A stretch of 64,000 bases of DNA from an uncultured Clostridia bacterium (lineage in GTDB: Bacteria > Bacillota > Clostridia > Oscillospirales > Ruminococcaceae), in assembly GCA_947089135.1 (NCBI GenBank), contig CAMUJF010000004.1, positions 62,001-126,000 of the forward strand. Reading direction: 5' to 3'. The notes below the pieces were generated by a model. The model was given only the letters and a program-made list of their open reading frames with translations. It searched no databases and was not told the origin of the DNA. Below, in pieces: positions 24,472 to 33,993 of this stretch. Numbering within the stretch: position 1 is the stretch's first letter; every line of letters starts with the position of its first letter. The position numbers were made by a program, and so were the translations under genes.

Positions 24472-24661
24472 TGTGAAAGAAAATGTACCGATATTGCCGG
24501 ATATACGGAAAACAAAAGAGCCGGCGCGGCGCGCGAGCCTACTGCAAATGATAGGATTTGTTAGTATAAAAATATGATATATCATTGAACAATAAAGGTA
24601 AAGTGATAAAATAGATTACAGTAATATCCGAAAATCCAAATCGTCTGAAAGGAGAATTATT

Positions 24662-26167
24662 ATGCGGTACAAAAACCCTGTGCTCAAAGGCTTTTACCCC
24701 GACCCAAGCGTATGCTTCGCTTGTGATTCGAGCGGCGCAAACGGCAGGTACTATATGGTGTGCAGTTCGTTTCAGTACTTTCCCGGAGTGCCCGTTTTCG
24801 AGAGCGTCGATCTTGTTAACTGGAAGCAGATAGGTCATGCGCTTACGAGAAAGTCCCAGGTTGCTCTTGAAAAAATAAACAGTTCGGGAGGCGTTTTCGC
24901 TCCAACGATCAGGTACAATAACGGCAGGTTCTATATGGTGACCACCAACGACACCACCCATAAAAATTTCTATGTCTGGACGGACGACATTTACGGCGAA
25001 TGGTCCGAGCCCGTGGAGGTGGACAGGGACGGCATAGACCCCTCCCTGCTGTTCGACGGGGACAAGGTGTACTTTCTCAGCAACGGTACCGACGATTACG
25101 GCGAGGGCGGCGTTGTTCAGTGCGAAATAAATATTGAAACGGGAGAAAAGCTGTCCCATGCAAAGTGTATCTGGAAGGGCAGCGGAGGACGTTTTCTTGA
25201 AAGTCCTCATATGTATAAGATCGGAAATTACTACTACCTTATGGCTGCCGAGGGCGGCACGGAGTACGGTCACATGATAACCTACGCCCGCTCCGATTCG
25301 CCATGGGGGACGTTTGAGAATTACCCTGCGAATCCGGTGCTCACCAACAGAAACAAAGCTCCCTGCATTATTCAGGGGATAGGTCACGGCGATCTTGTTC
25401 AGGACTCGAACGGAGAGTGGCACATAGTCTCGCTCGGTTTTCGCCAGTCCCATATGTGGATGCCTTATCACCATTTGGGCAGAGAGGTTTTTCTCACTCC
25501 TGTCAAGTTCGGCGGGGACGGCTGGTTTACCGCCGGTTCGGACGGTACCACCGACGATACCTATGAGATAGCGGGAGATTTTGAGCAGACCGAGAAAAAT
25601 CAGTACACATTTGAAAATACCGACTGGACGTTAGACTGGTGTTTCCTGCGCCACCCTCATGAGGAAAACTATACGCTCACCGACGGCAAGGCTGTGCTGC
25701 GGGGTACGGATATTACTCTGGACGAGGTTGATTCTCCCACGTTTGTGGGTATCCGTCAGAGGGATTTCCGCTTTGATCTGGGGACGGATATTTCCCTGAG
25801 CGGCGAAAACGGCTGCGGCGGCGTGACGGTCTATATGACGGAGCTTGAGCATTACGACATTGCAGTCCGTAAAATCGGTTCGGGATATGAAGCTGTACTT
25901 AAACTGAATATCGGCGGAATAAAGCATGAGCAGACAGCCGTCCCGCTGACTTCCGGAAAGGCAAAAATAATTATCCGCGCCGATAATTTTCAGTACAATT
26001 TTTACGTTTCCCAAAGCGGCAAGGAGGAATATCTCGGCTGCGGCAGTACGAAATATCTGTCAAGCGAGGTCGCGGGAGGCTTTACAGGCGTCGTTATCGG
26101 ACTTTACGCCGTTGGCGATATTTCTGCCGAGTTTACAAACTTTGAAATAAACTACACACAGGAATAA
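24662..26167 (+). CDS. Glycoside hydrolase family 43 beta-xylosidase/alpha-arabinofuranosidase
   Basis: 501 residues, cytoplasmic. NPVLKGFYPDPSVCF at the start is the classical xylosidase N-terminus with the general base Asp; GIDPSLLFDGD holds the pKa-modulating Asp and FLESPHMYKIG the acid Glu. The C-terminal ~200 residues form the beta-sandwich typical of XynB-like enzymes. AAAGGAG precedes the ATG. It is 32 bases before the GH27 gene and probably co-transcribed with it. It would release xylose for XylA. Confidence 0.92.
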   Translation: MRYKNPVLKGFYPDPSVCFACDSSGANGRYYMVCSSFQYFPGVPVFESVDLVNWKQIGHALTRKSQVALEKINSSGGVFAPTIRYNNGRFYMVTTNDTTHKNFYVWTDDIYGEWSEPVEVDRDGIDPSLLFDGDKVYFLSNGTDDYGEGGVVQCEINIETGEKLSHAKCIWKGSGGRFLESPHMYKIGNYYYLMAAEGGTEYGHMITYARSDSPWGTFENYPANPVLTNRNKAPCIIQGIGHGDLVQDSNGEWHIVSLGFRQSHMWMPYHHLGREVFLTPVKFGGDGWFTAGSDGTTDDTYEIAGDFEQTEKNQYTFENTDWTLDWCFLRHPHEENYTLTDGKAVLRGTDITLDEVDSPTFVGIRQRDFRFDLGTDISLSGENGCGGVTVYMTELEHYDIAVRKIGSGYEAVLKLNIGGIKHEQTAVPLTSGKAKIIIRADNFQYNFYVSQSGKEEYLGCGSTKYLSSEVAGGFTGVVIGLYAVGDISAEFTNFEINYTQE

Positions 26168-26199
26168 TTATTGGAAATTATACTGAAAGGAATGATATT

Positions 26200-27465
26200 A
26201 TGAATCTATCAAAAGCCCCCATGGGGTGGAACAGCTGGGACTGCTACGGCGCGGCTGTTGACGAGGAGACTGTGCGCAAAAACGCGGACTTCATGGCAAA
26301 GCATTTGAAGCAGTACGGCTGGGAGTACATTGTGGTGGATATTCAGTGGAGCGCGCCGAATGCCTCCAGTCACGAGTATGAACCCTTTGCAGACCTGTGC
26401 ATGGACGAATTTTCACGGCTTATCCCTGCGGAAAAACGCTTTCCCTCGGCTGTGGGAGGAAAGGGTTTTGCGCCGCTTGCGGAGTACGTTCACTCTCTCG
26501 GACTAAAGTTCGGCATACACATTATGAGGGGTATACCAAGACAGGCGGTACACAAAAATACCTCCATAAAGGGTACCGATAAGACCGCCCGTCAGATCGC
26601 AAAAACAAGCAGCATATGCCAGTGGAATACCGATATGTACGGCGTTGACCCTGCAAAAGAGGGTGCAAAGGAGTACTATGACAGCCTGTTCGAGCTTTAC
26701 GCTTCATGGGGTGTGGACTTTATCAAGGTGGACGACATCTGCCGCGAAATGCCTCACGAGGAGACCGAGCTTGTAATGCTGAGCGAGTCCCTGAAAGGCT
26801 GCGGGCGGGAAATGATACTCAGCCTTTCGCCCGGACCCGCGCTTCTGGAAAAGGCGGAGCTTTACAAACAGACCTCCAATATGTGGCGTATTACCGACGA
26901 TTTCTGGGACAAGTGGGAGCTTCTCTATAATATGTTCGAGCGTGCGGAGAAGTGGTGCACCCACACTGGCGCGGGACATTTTCCCGACGCGGATATGCTT
27001 CCTGTCGGACCTATTTTGCAGGATTACGGCAAGGAAAACAGTACCAAATTTACCGAAAACGAACAGGTGACAATGCTGACACTCTGGAGCATTTTCCGTT
27101 CGCCTCTTATGATAGGCGGCGAAATGACAGGTTTTGACGATTTCACTATGAAGCTGCTCACCAACGAAGACGTGCTGAAAATGCACAGCAATGCGCGCCA
27201 CTCTCATCAGGTGTGGAGGAAAACCGTAAACGGAAACGAGTTTATCCTCTGGACAGCAGCCGACTGTGAGGGAGGACTCTATACCGCGGTCTTTAACGCG
27301 GGAGATACCGACGGAACTGTCGATATCCCGCTGACCGATCTGGAGCTTTACGGCAAGGTCAAGGCGTGCGAATTATGGAGCGGCGAAAGCTTTGAAGCGG
27401 ACGGGACGCTCTCCGTAAATATCGAAAGCCACGGAGCAAAGGCGTTCAGAATTATTCCGTGCTAA
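26200..27465 (+). CDS. Glycoside hydrolase family 27 alpha-galactosidase-like enzyme
   Basis: 421 residues without signal peptide. It shows the GH27 start PMGWNSWDCYG, the strand YIVVDIQW, the nucleophile segment WGVDFIKVDDICRE and RITDDFWDKW near the acid/base Asp, then a C-terminal beta domain. GH27 includes alpha-galactosidases and beta-L-arabinopyranosidases; in this xylan setting either is possible. AAAGG lies before the ATG. It ends at a strong terminator. Confidence 0.9.
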   Translation: MNLSKAPMGWNSWDCYGAAVDEETVRKNADFMAKHLKQYGWEYIVVDIQWSAPNASSHEYEPFADLCMDEFSRLIPAEKRFPSAVGGKGFAPLAEYVHSLGLKFGIHIMRGIPRQAVHKNTSIKGTDKTARQIAKTSSICQWNTDMYGVDPAKEGAKEYYDSLFELYASWGVDFIKVDDICREMPHEETELVMLSESLKGCGREMILSLSPGPALLEKAELYKQTSNMWRITDDFWDKWELLYNMFERAEKWCTHTGAGHFPDADMLPVGPILQDYGKENSTKFTENEQVTMLTLWSIFRSPLMIGGEMTGFDDFTMKLLTNEDVLKMHSNARHSHQVWRKTVNGNEFILWTAADCEGGLYTAVFNAGDTDGTVDIPLTDLELYGKVKACELWSGESFEADGTLSVNIESHGAKAFRIIPC

Positions 27466-27509
27466 TGCGGTAACGCGGTTAATTCTCCGCAGGCAGCATA
27501 GAAAACGAG

Positions 27510-27543
27510 AACGGATACCGTACAGAAGCGGTATCCGTTTTTT
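27510..27543 (+). terminator. Terminator after the GH27 gene
   Basis: Stem AACGGATACCG/CGGTATCCGTT with an eight-base loop and T6. Confidence 0.85.
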
Positions 27544-27550
27544 ACGCGTA

Positions 27551-27605
27551 ATTGTCAACCAACGCAAAAATAATTGTTGACAATCCTAAAAATATATGGT
27601 ATAAT
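27551..27605 (+). promoter_or_regulatory. bioY promoter overlapped by a BirA-type operator
   Basis: TTGACA (27577-27582) and TATAAT (27600-27605) with 17-base spacing form a near-ideal promoter. The inverted repeat ATTGTCAAC (27551-27559) / GTTGACAAT (27576-27584), with a 16-base spacer, matches the BirA operator pattern and covers the -35 box. Biotin-dependent repression of bioY is therefore likely. Confidence 0.8.
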
Positions 27606-27691
27606 ATTTTCCGGAGGCAAGGGTCTTGACTTTTGCTGTCTATGCTGCTTCTGCTGCCTCTGAAAATTTTACTCCCGAAAGGAATAAAACT

Positions 27692-28246
27692 ATGAAAAAC
27701 TTTACTGTGCGCGACATGACTTTATGCGCGCTATTCACGGCAATAATCGCCGTATGTTCACAGATAAGCGTGCCAATGACGGTGCCGTTCACAATGCAGA
27801 CCTTTGCGGTCTTCTGCACTCTCGGTATTCTCGGCGGAAAGCGGGGGACAATTTCCATAGCTTTGTACGTTATACTCGGAACGCTTGGCATTCCGGTGTT
27901 TGCCGAATTTACCGGAGGATTTGGCATAGTCCTCGGCGCGACAGGGGGGTACATAATCGGCTTTGTTCCCATGGCGCTTATCTACTGGGCTGCCGAAAAG
28001 ATTTTCGGAAAAAGTCTGCCTGTAGTTATAGCTTCAATGGCTGCGGGGCTGCTTGTGCTCTACGCTTTCGGTACGCTCTGGTTTATGTTGGTCTACACAA
28101 AAAACACCGAAGCGGTGGACTTTTTTACGGCATTGAAATGGTGCGTACTGCCGTTTATTGTTCCCGACGCGGTCAAAGCCGCTCTTGCGGTATTTATTTC
28201 AGGGAGGGTCTCAAAATATGCGGGAATCAAAAAACAGCCTGCCTGA
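27692..28246 (+). CDS. bioY: Biotin transporter substrate-binding component BioY
   Basis: S-component of an ECF-type vitamin transporter that binds biotin in the membrane. 184 residues from the ATG at 27692 (AAAGG upstream) with about six membrane helices. Family motifs include the N-terminal ALFTAIIAVCSQISVPMTVP and GTPFTMQT-like VPFTMQTFAVF, plus FGIVLGATGGYIIGF. No ATPase or EcfT gene is nearby, as is common for shared ECF modules. The upstream BirA-type operator supports the substrate. Confidence 0.95.
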   Translation: MKNFTVRDMTLCALFTAIIAVCSQISVPMTVPFTMQTFAVFCTLGILGGKRGTISIALYVILGTLGIPVFAEFTGGFGIVLGATGGYIIGFVPMALIYWAAEKIFGKSLPVVIASMAAGLLVLYAFGTLWFMLVYTKNTEAVDFFTALKWCVLPFIVPDAVKAALAVFISGRVSKYAGIKKQPA

Positions 28247-28619
28247 ACGGGCAGTTCAGCTCCGTGCACATCATCTGCTGTGCACGGAATTTTTTAAGGG
28301 GTACGGTTACAGCGATGACTTTTCGGTGAATATGTCCGAAGTGATTTCAATGCTGAATTCCGGCGACCCGGAGGTAACGCTCACTGCCGGCGCCGACGTT
28401 ATCTGCCGCGGTTGTCCCCATAATAAGGACGGTATATGCGATTCGCAGGAAAAGGTACGCCGATACGACCTTGCAGTACTGGAGCTGCTGGGTGTTTACG
28501 AGGGAAATACGGCGGTATGGTCGGAGCTGAAAAAGTCAGCACGGGAACGGATAATCGCGGCGGGAAAGCTGTCTCAAATTTGCGGAGACTGTCAATGGTT
28601 TCACATCTGCGGAAAATAA
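28218..28619 (+). CDS. DUF1284 domain-containing protein
   Basis: 133 residues from the ATG at 28218, preceded by GGGAGGG, overlapping the bioY 3' end by 29 bases. It matches the DUF1284 pattern: LRAHHLLCTEFFKGYGYSDD, then a Cys set DVICRGCPHNKDGICDS and a C-terminal CGDCQWFHIC. The His/Cys pattern suggests a metal or iron-sulfur site. The function is unknown. The overlap implies co-transcription with bioY, but a biotin link is only inferred. Confidence 0.85.
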   Translation: MRESKNSLPERAVQLRAHHLLCTEFFKGYGYSDDFSVNMSEVISMLNSGDPEVTLTAGADVICRGCPHNKDGICDSQEKVRRYDLAVLELLGVYEGNTAVWSELKKSARERIIAAGKLSQICGDCQWFHICGK

Positions 28620-28671
28620 GATACAGAACAAACTGTTTCAAAGCTCCGCAGAAAATATTTTCGTCAGAATG

Positions 28672-29985
28672 TTAAACCTTTAAAACCACGTCCGTATAAA
28701 ATTCTTTATCGCTGTTGTAAAAACGGGACGAACCGCCGTATTTCTCGGCTGCGGCGGCGATCGAGGAAAGTCCCGTGCCCTGTCCGCCGTGCTTTGAGGA
28801 ACGGTAACTTCCGTCCCTGTTTTTCAGCACTTTTCCGTCAAAGCTGTTTGTGGAAACAATATAAAGACTGTTACCATGCCGTATCTCCGAGACAAGACTA
28901 AAGTAACGCTGTCCCTCCGGCAGGGAGGTGCAAGCATAAATGGCGTTTTCCATAATATTCCCGAACAGAGCCGCCATGTCAAGCTCAGATACCGTAAGCG
29001 GTTCGGGAAGCTCTATCCGCCAATCGGTTTTTATTCCCGACGATTCCGCAATGTTACGGTAATATCCGAACAGTGCGTTTAACGCAGAATTTGCGCAGTA
29101 ACTTACGTAAGCGTGTTCGTTAAGACTCTGTTCGTACTCGTCAAGGTGCGTACGAACGCCGTCAAGGTCTCCGTTTTCCGCAAGGCGGGCAAGAATGTGT
29201 ACGGAATGCTTGAAATCATGTCTCAGCCGCTCGGTCTGCTTCATGTATTCCTGAAGCTCGCGGAAGCGGCTCGCCTGCATTTCAAGCTGACGTGAACGGT
29301 TTTCCAGCTTTACTCGCTCCGCGATACTCATTACTATGCCGTAAAACAATACATAAATCGTTATAAGCACGGCTAAGGCGCCTATCTCGAACATAGGGAA
29401 TAAAAATCTCAGTCTGCTGCCGCGTACAACATCATAAGACGCGGGAACTGCCAGTATATTGAAAACCAGAAACGTTACCGAGATAACAGTGGTCGAATAC
29501 CAGAGCTTCGGCATATCAAGCTCGTCCACCGCCTTGGAGAATCTCTCCCGCGCGGGAAGAACAAACGCCGCAAGCATAAGGCAGGAGCTGCCCAGCAGAA
29601 CTGCGCAGCCCTGCAAGGTCATGATCTCTGTATCGGAATTGAAATACATATCGGCGATATTCCCGAACTGTACCGGGAACGTCTCTATAGCGCAGACTCC
29701 CACGTATATCGCAAGCGCGCGGGGGAAATCAAGCCTTACCGTTTGGCGGTAAAGAAAAAATGATATTGCCAGGATCGGCATACCCACAGTATTGGGAGAA
29801 ACGTCCCAAACCGTAACTGCGCTTGCCGCCGCAAAGGAAAACAATACCGCCGCCGAACAGCACAGAGCAATAGTTTTTTTCGCGGAAAACCGCATTCGGT
29901 TTTTTACCGGAAGATAGCAGGATAACGCTCCCGGAACGAGAATAAGAAATTGCAGCAGACAGCTGAACCATTCGCCGGAAAACAT
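28672..29985 (-). CDS. GHKL-type sensor histidine kinase
   Basis: 437 residues. Six or so N-terminal membrane helices (residues 1-~225) are followed by a coiled segment, then the phospho-acceptor region (RLRHDFKHSVHILARLAENG, His in RHDFKH) and a GHKL ATPase domain with NIMENAIYAC and GTGLSSI. It has the AgrC/VirS-like layout used with LytTR regulators. It is downstream of and nine bases from its response regulator. The signal is unknown; peptides are the common ligands in this family. Confidence 0.9.
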   Translation of the reverse strand: MFSGEWFSCLLQFLILVPGALSCYLPVKNRMRFSAKKTIALCCSAAVLFSFAAASAVTVWDVSPNTVGMPILAISFFLYRQTVRLDFPRALAIYVGVCAIETFPVQFGNIADMYFNSDTEIMTLQGCAVLLGSSCLMLAAFVLPARERFSKAVDELDMPKLWYSTTVISVTFLVFNILAVPASYDVVRGSRLRFLFPMFEIGALAVLITIYVLFYGIVMSIAERVKLENRSRQLEMQASRFRELQEYMKQTERLRHDFKHSVHILARLAENGDLDGVRTHLDEYEQSLNEHAYVSYCANSALNALFGYYRNIAESSGIKTDWRIELPEPLTVSELDMAALFGNIMENAIYACTSLPEGQRYFSLVSEIRHGNSLYIVSTNSFDGKVLKNRDGSYRSSKHGGQGTGLSSIAAAAEKYGGSSRFYNSDKEFYTDVVLKV

Positions 29986-29994
29986 AATTCCCTC

Positions 29995-30729
29995 CTATCC
30001 GCCGTGCTTTGCGCGGCTTCTTATTTTTTCAAAATTGTAGTCTCTTACCGCCTGCTCCACAGCAAGACGGTCGCGGACGCGTATCGGGAAACGCGCGCCG
30101 TTTTCCAGCAGACAGCAGTTATTGTCAAAGCCGGTTACCATTTCGGCGTTTACGGTTATACCTTTGTTTACGGAAATGAACCGTCCGTCACCTGCTGTTT
30201 GCTCCGCAAATTCTCCCGCGGTCATTCTGCACCGCAGCTCCGTTCCGTCCGCAAGACCGATACAAAGATAATGAGCGTCGCTTACCGCGCAGACGATATC
30301 GGAAAACAGCAAGCGCACGGTTTTTCTGCCGCTGTAAACGTCTATATATTTCGAGGAGGGAAGCAGCTTAAAAGCGTCGGTGAGAACGTTCTTTACACGG
30401 TTATCGTCAAACGGTTTCAGAATATATTCAAAGGCGTGACAGGAAAACGCTTCGGGCATACGCTCCCCGCAGGAGGTCAGGAATATCACTATACAGCCGC
30501 TGTCGCGCTCGCGGAGCTTTCTGACAGCGGCAATGCCGTCTGTTCCGTCCATAAAAATATCCATAAAAACCATGCTGTAGGTGTTTTTGTCAAGCGAGGA
30601 GAGAAAGCTTTCTCCGTCGGTAAAGGCTGATATTTCAAACCCGATATTGTTTTCCGCGCCGAACTCACGGCATATGCGCGATATTTCGTCAAGATATATG
30701 CGTTCGTCGTCTACCAAAGCTATTTTCAA
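29995..30729 (-). CDS. LytTR-family response regulator
   Basis: 244 residues from a TTG start at 30727-30729, with AGGAGG seven bases upstream; an in-frame GTG two codons earlier is too close to the ribosome site. The receiver domain (residues 1-~115) has IALVDDERIYLDEI and the phospho-acceptor in MVFMDIFMDGTDG. The LytTR DNA-binding domain (residues ~140-240) has YIDVYSGRKTVRLLFSD and FISVNKGITVNAEMV. It forms a pair with the GHKL kinase and is divergent from the BspA-like gene, a possible target. Confidence 0.92.
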   Translation of the reverse strand: MKIALVDDERIYLDEISRICREFGAENNIGFEISAFTDGESFLSSLDKNTYSMVFMDIFMDGTDGIAAVRKLRERDSGCIVIFLTSCGERMPEAFSCHAFEYILKPFDDNRVKNVLTDAFKLLPSSKYIDVYSGRKTVRLLFSDIVCAVSDAHYLCIGLADGTELRCRMTAGEFAEQTAGDGRFISVNKGITVNAEMVTGFDNNCCLLENGARFPIRVRDRLAVEQAVRDYNFEKIRSRAKHGG

Positions 30730-30837
30730 TTCCACACCTCCTGTTTTCAGTATAGCACAAATTTTACCGTTCTTCAAGTCTGAAAGCCGCCGCCGTACTG
30801 ACTTTCCTGCCTGAAAACTGACGTTTATGCCAAAAAC

Positions 30838-30867
30838 TTGATTTGAGAGCCGAATATAATGTATTAT
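30838..30867 (+). promoter_or_regulatory. Promoter of the BspA-like gene
   Basis: TTGATT (30838-30843) and TATTAT (30862-30867), 18 bases apart, upstream of a GGAGG ribosome site. Confidence 0.5.
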
Positions 30868-30916
30868 AAAATGTAACGATTTTTAATTGTTACTATGAAA
30901 AATTTTGGAGGTTTTT

Positions 30917-33826
30917 ATGTTAAAAAGGTTTATTTCATTTGTAACGGCAGCAACGCTGCTGTTTTCGGCGTTTGACGTATCTGTCACGGCTTTTGCGGAT
31001 ACGGAGAATGAAACGTTTACTGACCCCGTTGACGAGCCGATAAATATAAGCTATGATCAAAGCCTCACTGCCGCAAGGTCGGTTGAAAGCGGGGATATCG
31101 GCGTTAACGGCGCAAATGTCAGCTATACGTTTGATACGGATACCGGCGAAGTTGTTATCAGCGGAACCGGTAATATGGTGGATTATGTTTCAACCGGTTT
31201 TCAGAACCCTAACCCCTCTCCTTTTTGCAACAATGAAAACGTTAAAAGCGTAATTATTGAATCCGGGGTCGCAAATATAGGCAACCACCTTTTCTACGGC
31301 TGCAAAAATCTGGAGACCGTACAGCTTACAGACAGCATAACAAATATCGGAGGCTGGGCGTTTCAAAAATGCGAAAAGATAACATCGTTTACAATCCCGA
31401 ACAGAGTAACAAGAATAGGCGGCTGGGCGTTTGCTGAATGCGCCGGTCTCAGAGATATCGCTATCCCCGACAGCGTTGTTACAATAGACCGATATGCTTT
31501 TACAAAGTGCAACAGTCTAACCCAAATAACGATACCCGAAACCGTAAAGCTGAAATATGACTCCTCAATCGGGGAGACTAACGGCGCTATATTCTATGAG
31601 TGCAAAGGGTTAAAAGAGGTAACATTATATAACGACAGAATAACTCCGAGTATGTTCTATATGTGCAGCGCTTTGGAAACAGTTAATATTTTAGGTGAAG
31701 TAACTATCATAGACAGCGGTGCATTTACCGGCTGTGTTCAGCTTAAAAACATTGATATACCCAAAAGCGTTGTCAAGATAGGCAATGACGCGTTCCGCGG
31801 CTGTGCATCTATAGACGAAATAATTATTCCAAACGGTGTAACTGAAATAGACTGGCGTACTTTCAGCGGCTGCAGAAGTCTTAAGACGATAACAATACCG
31901 GAAAGCGTTACTTCTTTCAGTAATGATAATTTTCATGCATTGAGCGGATGCGATAATCTTGAAACTGTTTTTTATCCGGATGGTCTGTACATATCCCATG
32001 ATGAGATCCCAAATGCGACAATGCTGCAATATGAGACTGAAAACGGCGGTATGAATATAACAAGCATTGTTCTCGGAGACGGTAAAACCAAAGTTGAATT
32101 GCACGATACGGAAGGCGGCATTCCTGTGCTTTCTGTTGCGGAAATTTTCAGAGATAGAGATGTAGTGTTGGAAAGCGGTCATACCCACGTAAATGAAACC
32201 GAAGCCACCTGCACTTCAAAAGCGGTATGCAAAATCTGCGGCGAATACGGCGAGTTTACCGAGCATAATTTTGAAAACGACGTTTGCACATTATGCGGAA
32301 TGATCGCATTTACTTTTAGCTATGATTATGGCGACATGAAAATCAGTATTGGTAACTACATTGGCAATAATACCGATGTTATAATTCCCGAAGAGGTTGT
32401 GCTTCCCAACGGGCAAGGGATCGGCACAACTGTCAAAATAACATCAGATTTTGGCAGCGGCGATAATGAAAAGAGAATTACGAAGCTTACTCTGCCGCGT
32501 ACTATCGAATCTATAGAATGTGATTTTACAGATATGACGTCGCTTAAGGAGATCGTTTTCAGCGGACTGGATCACCCTATATCAATAAACAATACAGGTG
32601 ATAAGATTTTCCCCGACTGTCTGGAAAAGATAACATTCCCTGCGGGCAAAACGTGTTCTGATGTAAACGATGCAATCGGTCTGAACATTATTCCCGATGG
32701 CGTGGCGTTGTATTCGGGCACAGAACCTCTGCAGCACAGTATGCTTATCTCTCACGCTGCTGTTCCCGCCGGCTGCACAACGAACGGAAACGAAGCCTAC
32801 TGGACTTGCTCGATCTGCAATAAAATGTTCTCGGACGAAAACGGTAAGACGGAAATTGATGAAATACCCGTTATTCCCGCGGGGCACAATTGGGACGACG
32901 GTGAAGTTATAACAGAGCCTACCGAAACCGATGAGGGAGTTAAGATGTTCACCTGCACGAAGTGCGGCGAAACACGGACGGAAACTATTCCCAAGAAAGA
33001 CCCGATAGTAACAGAGCCTCCTGTTACCGAACCTCCTGTTACAAACCCCAGCGATACGGAGCCTCCCGTTACGGTTCCGCCTGTTACAGCCCCCACGGAA
33101 ACATATCCCTCGATAACTGCGCCGTATTCGGGCTATCCGCTTGTAATACCTTACGGCTACACCACAATTTCCAATGAAAAAATGTTTGAGGCTCTTGCGG
33201 GAGCTTCCGACGGAGACACGGTAGTAATAGACCTTAACGGAAACACAAAAGTCGACAGGTCTGTTTTCGACGAGATCAAGGGCAGGGACGTAACAGTTCA
33301 ATTCAGGCTTAAAAACGGAGCGTACTGGACGATAAACGGCAAGGATATAGAAAAGTCCCGAAAGGTCGATTTAGGCGTGCGCATGAACAGAGCGTCCGCT
33401 TCAAGAGACGAGATAAAGGAGCTTGCGGGAGATAAAAAGACAGTAAAGTTTACCCTGCGGCACGATGGAGCGCTCGGCTTTAACGGCATTCTGAACGTTC
33501 CTATAAATGAGAAATATAACGGCAAATACGCTAATCTTTATTACTACAACAACGGCTTTGAATTTGTGTGCAGTTCCCTTATTTCAGACGGATACGCACG
33601 GTTCAGCTTGTATCACGCTTCGGAATACATAATCGTGATAGACGATTATCCCCACGGCGAGGACGTTTCCGCTGCCGCAGGAGCGTACAGCTCCGACGAG
33701 ACGGCAGACGGATCAAGCCGTACGGCTACGGCGAGTGAAAATAATCCGATGTATTTTATTAATGAAAAGAAATTTAAACTCCCGAACAGGAAGCGTAGGT
33801 ATCGCATTGTAAAAATTGAGCGATGA
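30917..33826 (+). CDS. BspA-like leucine-rich repeat surface protein
   Basis: 969 residues from the ATG at 30917 (GGAGG five bases upstream). It has a signal peptide (FISFVTAATLLFSAFDVSVTAFA). Residues ~75-390 hold LRR_5/BspA repeats of about 23 residues (for example IGGWAFQKCEKITSFTIPN). Two His/Cys segments (CTSKAVCKICG; CTKCGETRTET) resemble repeats in clostridial surface proteins. A Thr/Pro linker at ~699-735 (VTEPPVTEPPVTN) leads to a C-terminal domain ending in a basic tail. No LPxTG or dockerin is seen. Adhesion or substrate binding is likely by family. Confidence 0.88.
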   Translation: MLKRFISFVTAATLLFSAFDVSVTAFADTENETFTDPVDEPINISYDQSLTAARSVESGDIGVNGANVSYTFDTDTGEVVISGTGNMVDYVSTGFQNPNPSPFCNNENVKSVIIESGVANIGNHLFYGCKNLETVQLTDSITNIGGWAFQKCEKITSFTIPNRVTRIGGWAFAECAGLRDIAIPDSVVTIDRYAFTKCNSLTQITIPETVKLKYDSSIGETNGAIFYECKGLKEVTLYNDRITPSMFYMCSALETVNILGEVTIIDSGAFTGCVQLKNIDIPKSVVKIGNDAFRGCASIDEIIIPNGVTEIDWRTFSGCRSLKTITIPESVTSFSNDNFHALSGCDNLETVFYPDGLYISHDEIPNATMLQYETENGGMNITSIVLGDGKTKVELHDTEGGIPVLSVAEIFRDRDVVLESGHTHVNETEATCTSKAVCKICGEYGEFTEHNFENDVCTLCGMIAFTFSYDYGDMKISIGNYIGNNTDVIIPEEVVLPNGQGIGTTVKITSDFGSGDNEKRITKLTLPRTIESIECDFTDMTSLKEIVFSGLDHPISINNTGDKIFPDCLEKITFPAGKTCSDVNDAIGLNIIPDGVALYSGTEPLQHSMLISHAAVPAGCTTNGNEAYWTCSICNKMFSDENGKTEIDEIPVIPAGHNWDDGEVITEPTETDEGVKMFTCTKCGETRTETIPKKDPIVTEPPVTEPPVTNPSDTEPPVTVPPVTAPTETYPSITAPYSGYPLVIPYGYTTISNEKMFEALAGASDGDTVVIDLNGNTKVDRSVFDEIKGRDVTVQFRLKNGAYWTINGKDIEKSRKVDLGVRMNRASASRDEIKELAGDKKTVKFTLRHDGALGFNGILNVPINEKYNGKYANLYYYNNGFEFVCSSLISDGYARFSLYHASEYIIVIDDYPHGEDVSAAAGAYSSDETADGSSRTATASENNPMYFINEKKFKLPNRKRRYRIVKIER

Positions 33827-33835
33827 ATCAGTATA

Positions 33836-33880
33836 AAAAACCTGTCGGACAAAGGCTCGGTCTTTGTCCGACAGGTTTTT
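33836..33880 (+). terminator. Terminator after the BspA-like gene
   Basis: Stem AAACCTGTCGGACAAAG/CTTTGTCCGACAGGTTT, about 17 bp, followed by a T run. Confidence 0.88.
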
Positions 33881-33944
33881 GCGTTAGTATTACCGTATTT
33901 TTACCGCTGAGGGCTGCACATCTCCCAAAATTTTTTATAATTCA

Positions 33945-33988
33945 AAAAACGGATATTTCCGAAATGCTTTGGAAATATCCGCCGTTTT
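33945..33988 (-). terminator. Terminator after htrA
   Basis: GGATATTTCC/GGAAATATCC with flanking AAACG/CGTTT pairing, immediately after the htrA stop on the minus strand. Confidence 0.7.
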
Positions 33989-33993
33989 GGTAT

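Noticed and set aside
30917..33826. Sortase substrate or dockerin-bearing cellulosome component
   Set aside because: No LPxTG motif and no duplicated calcium-binding dockerin repeat are present; the protein ends in a basic tail.
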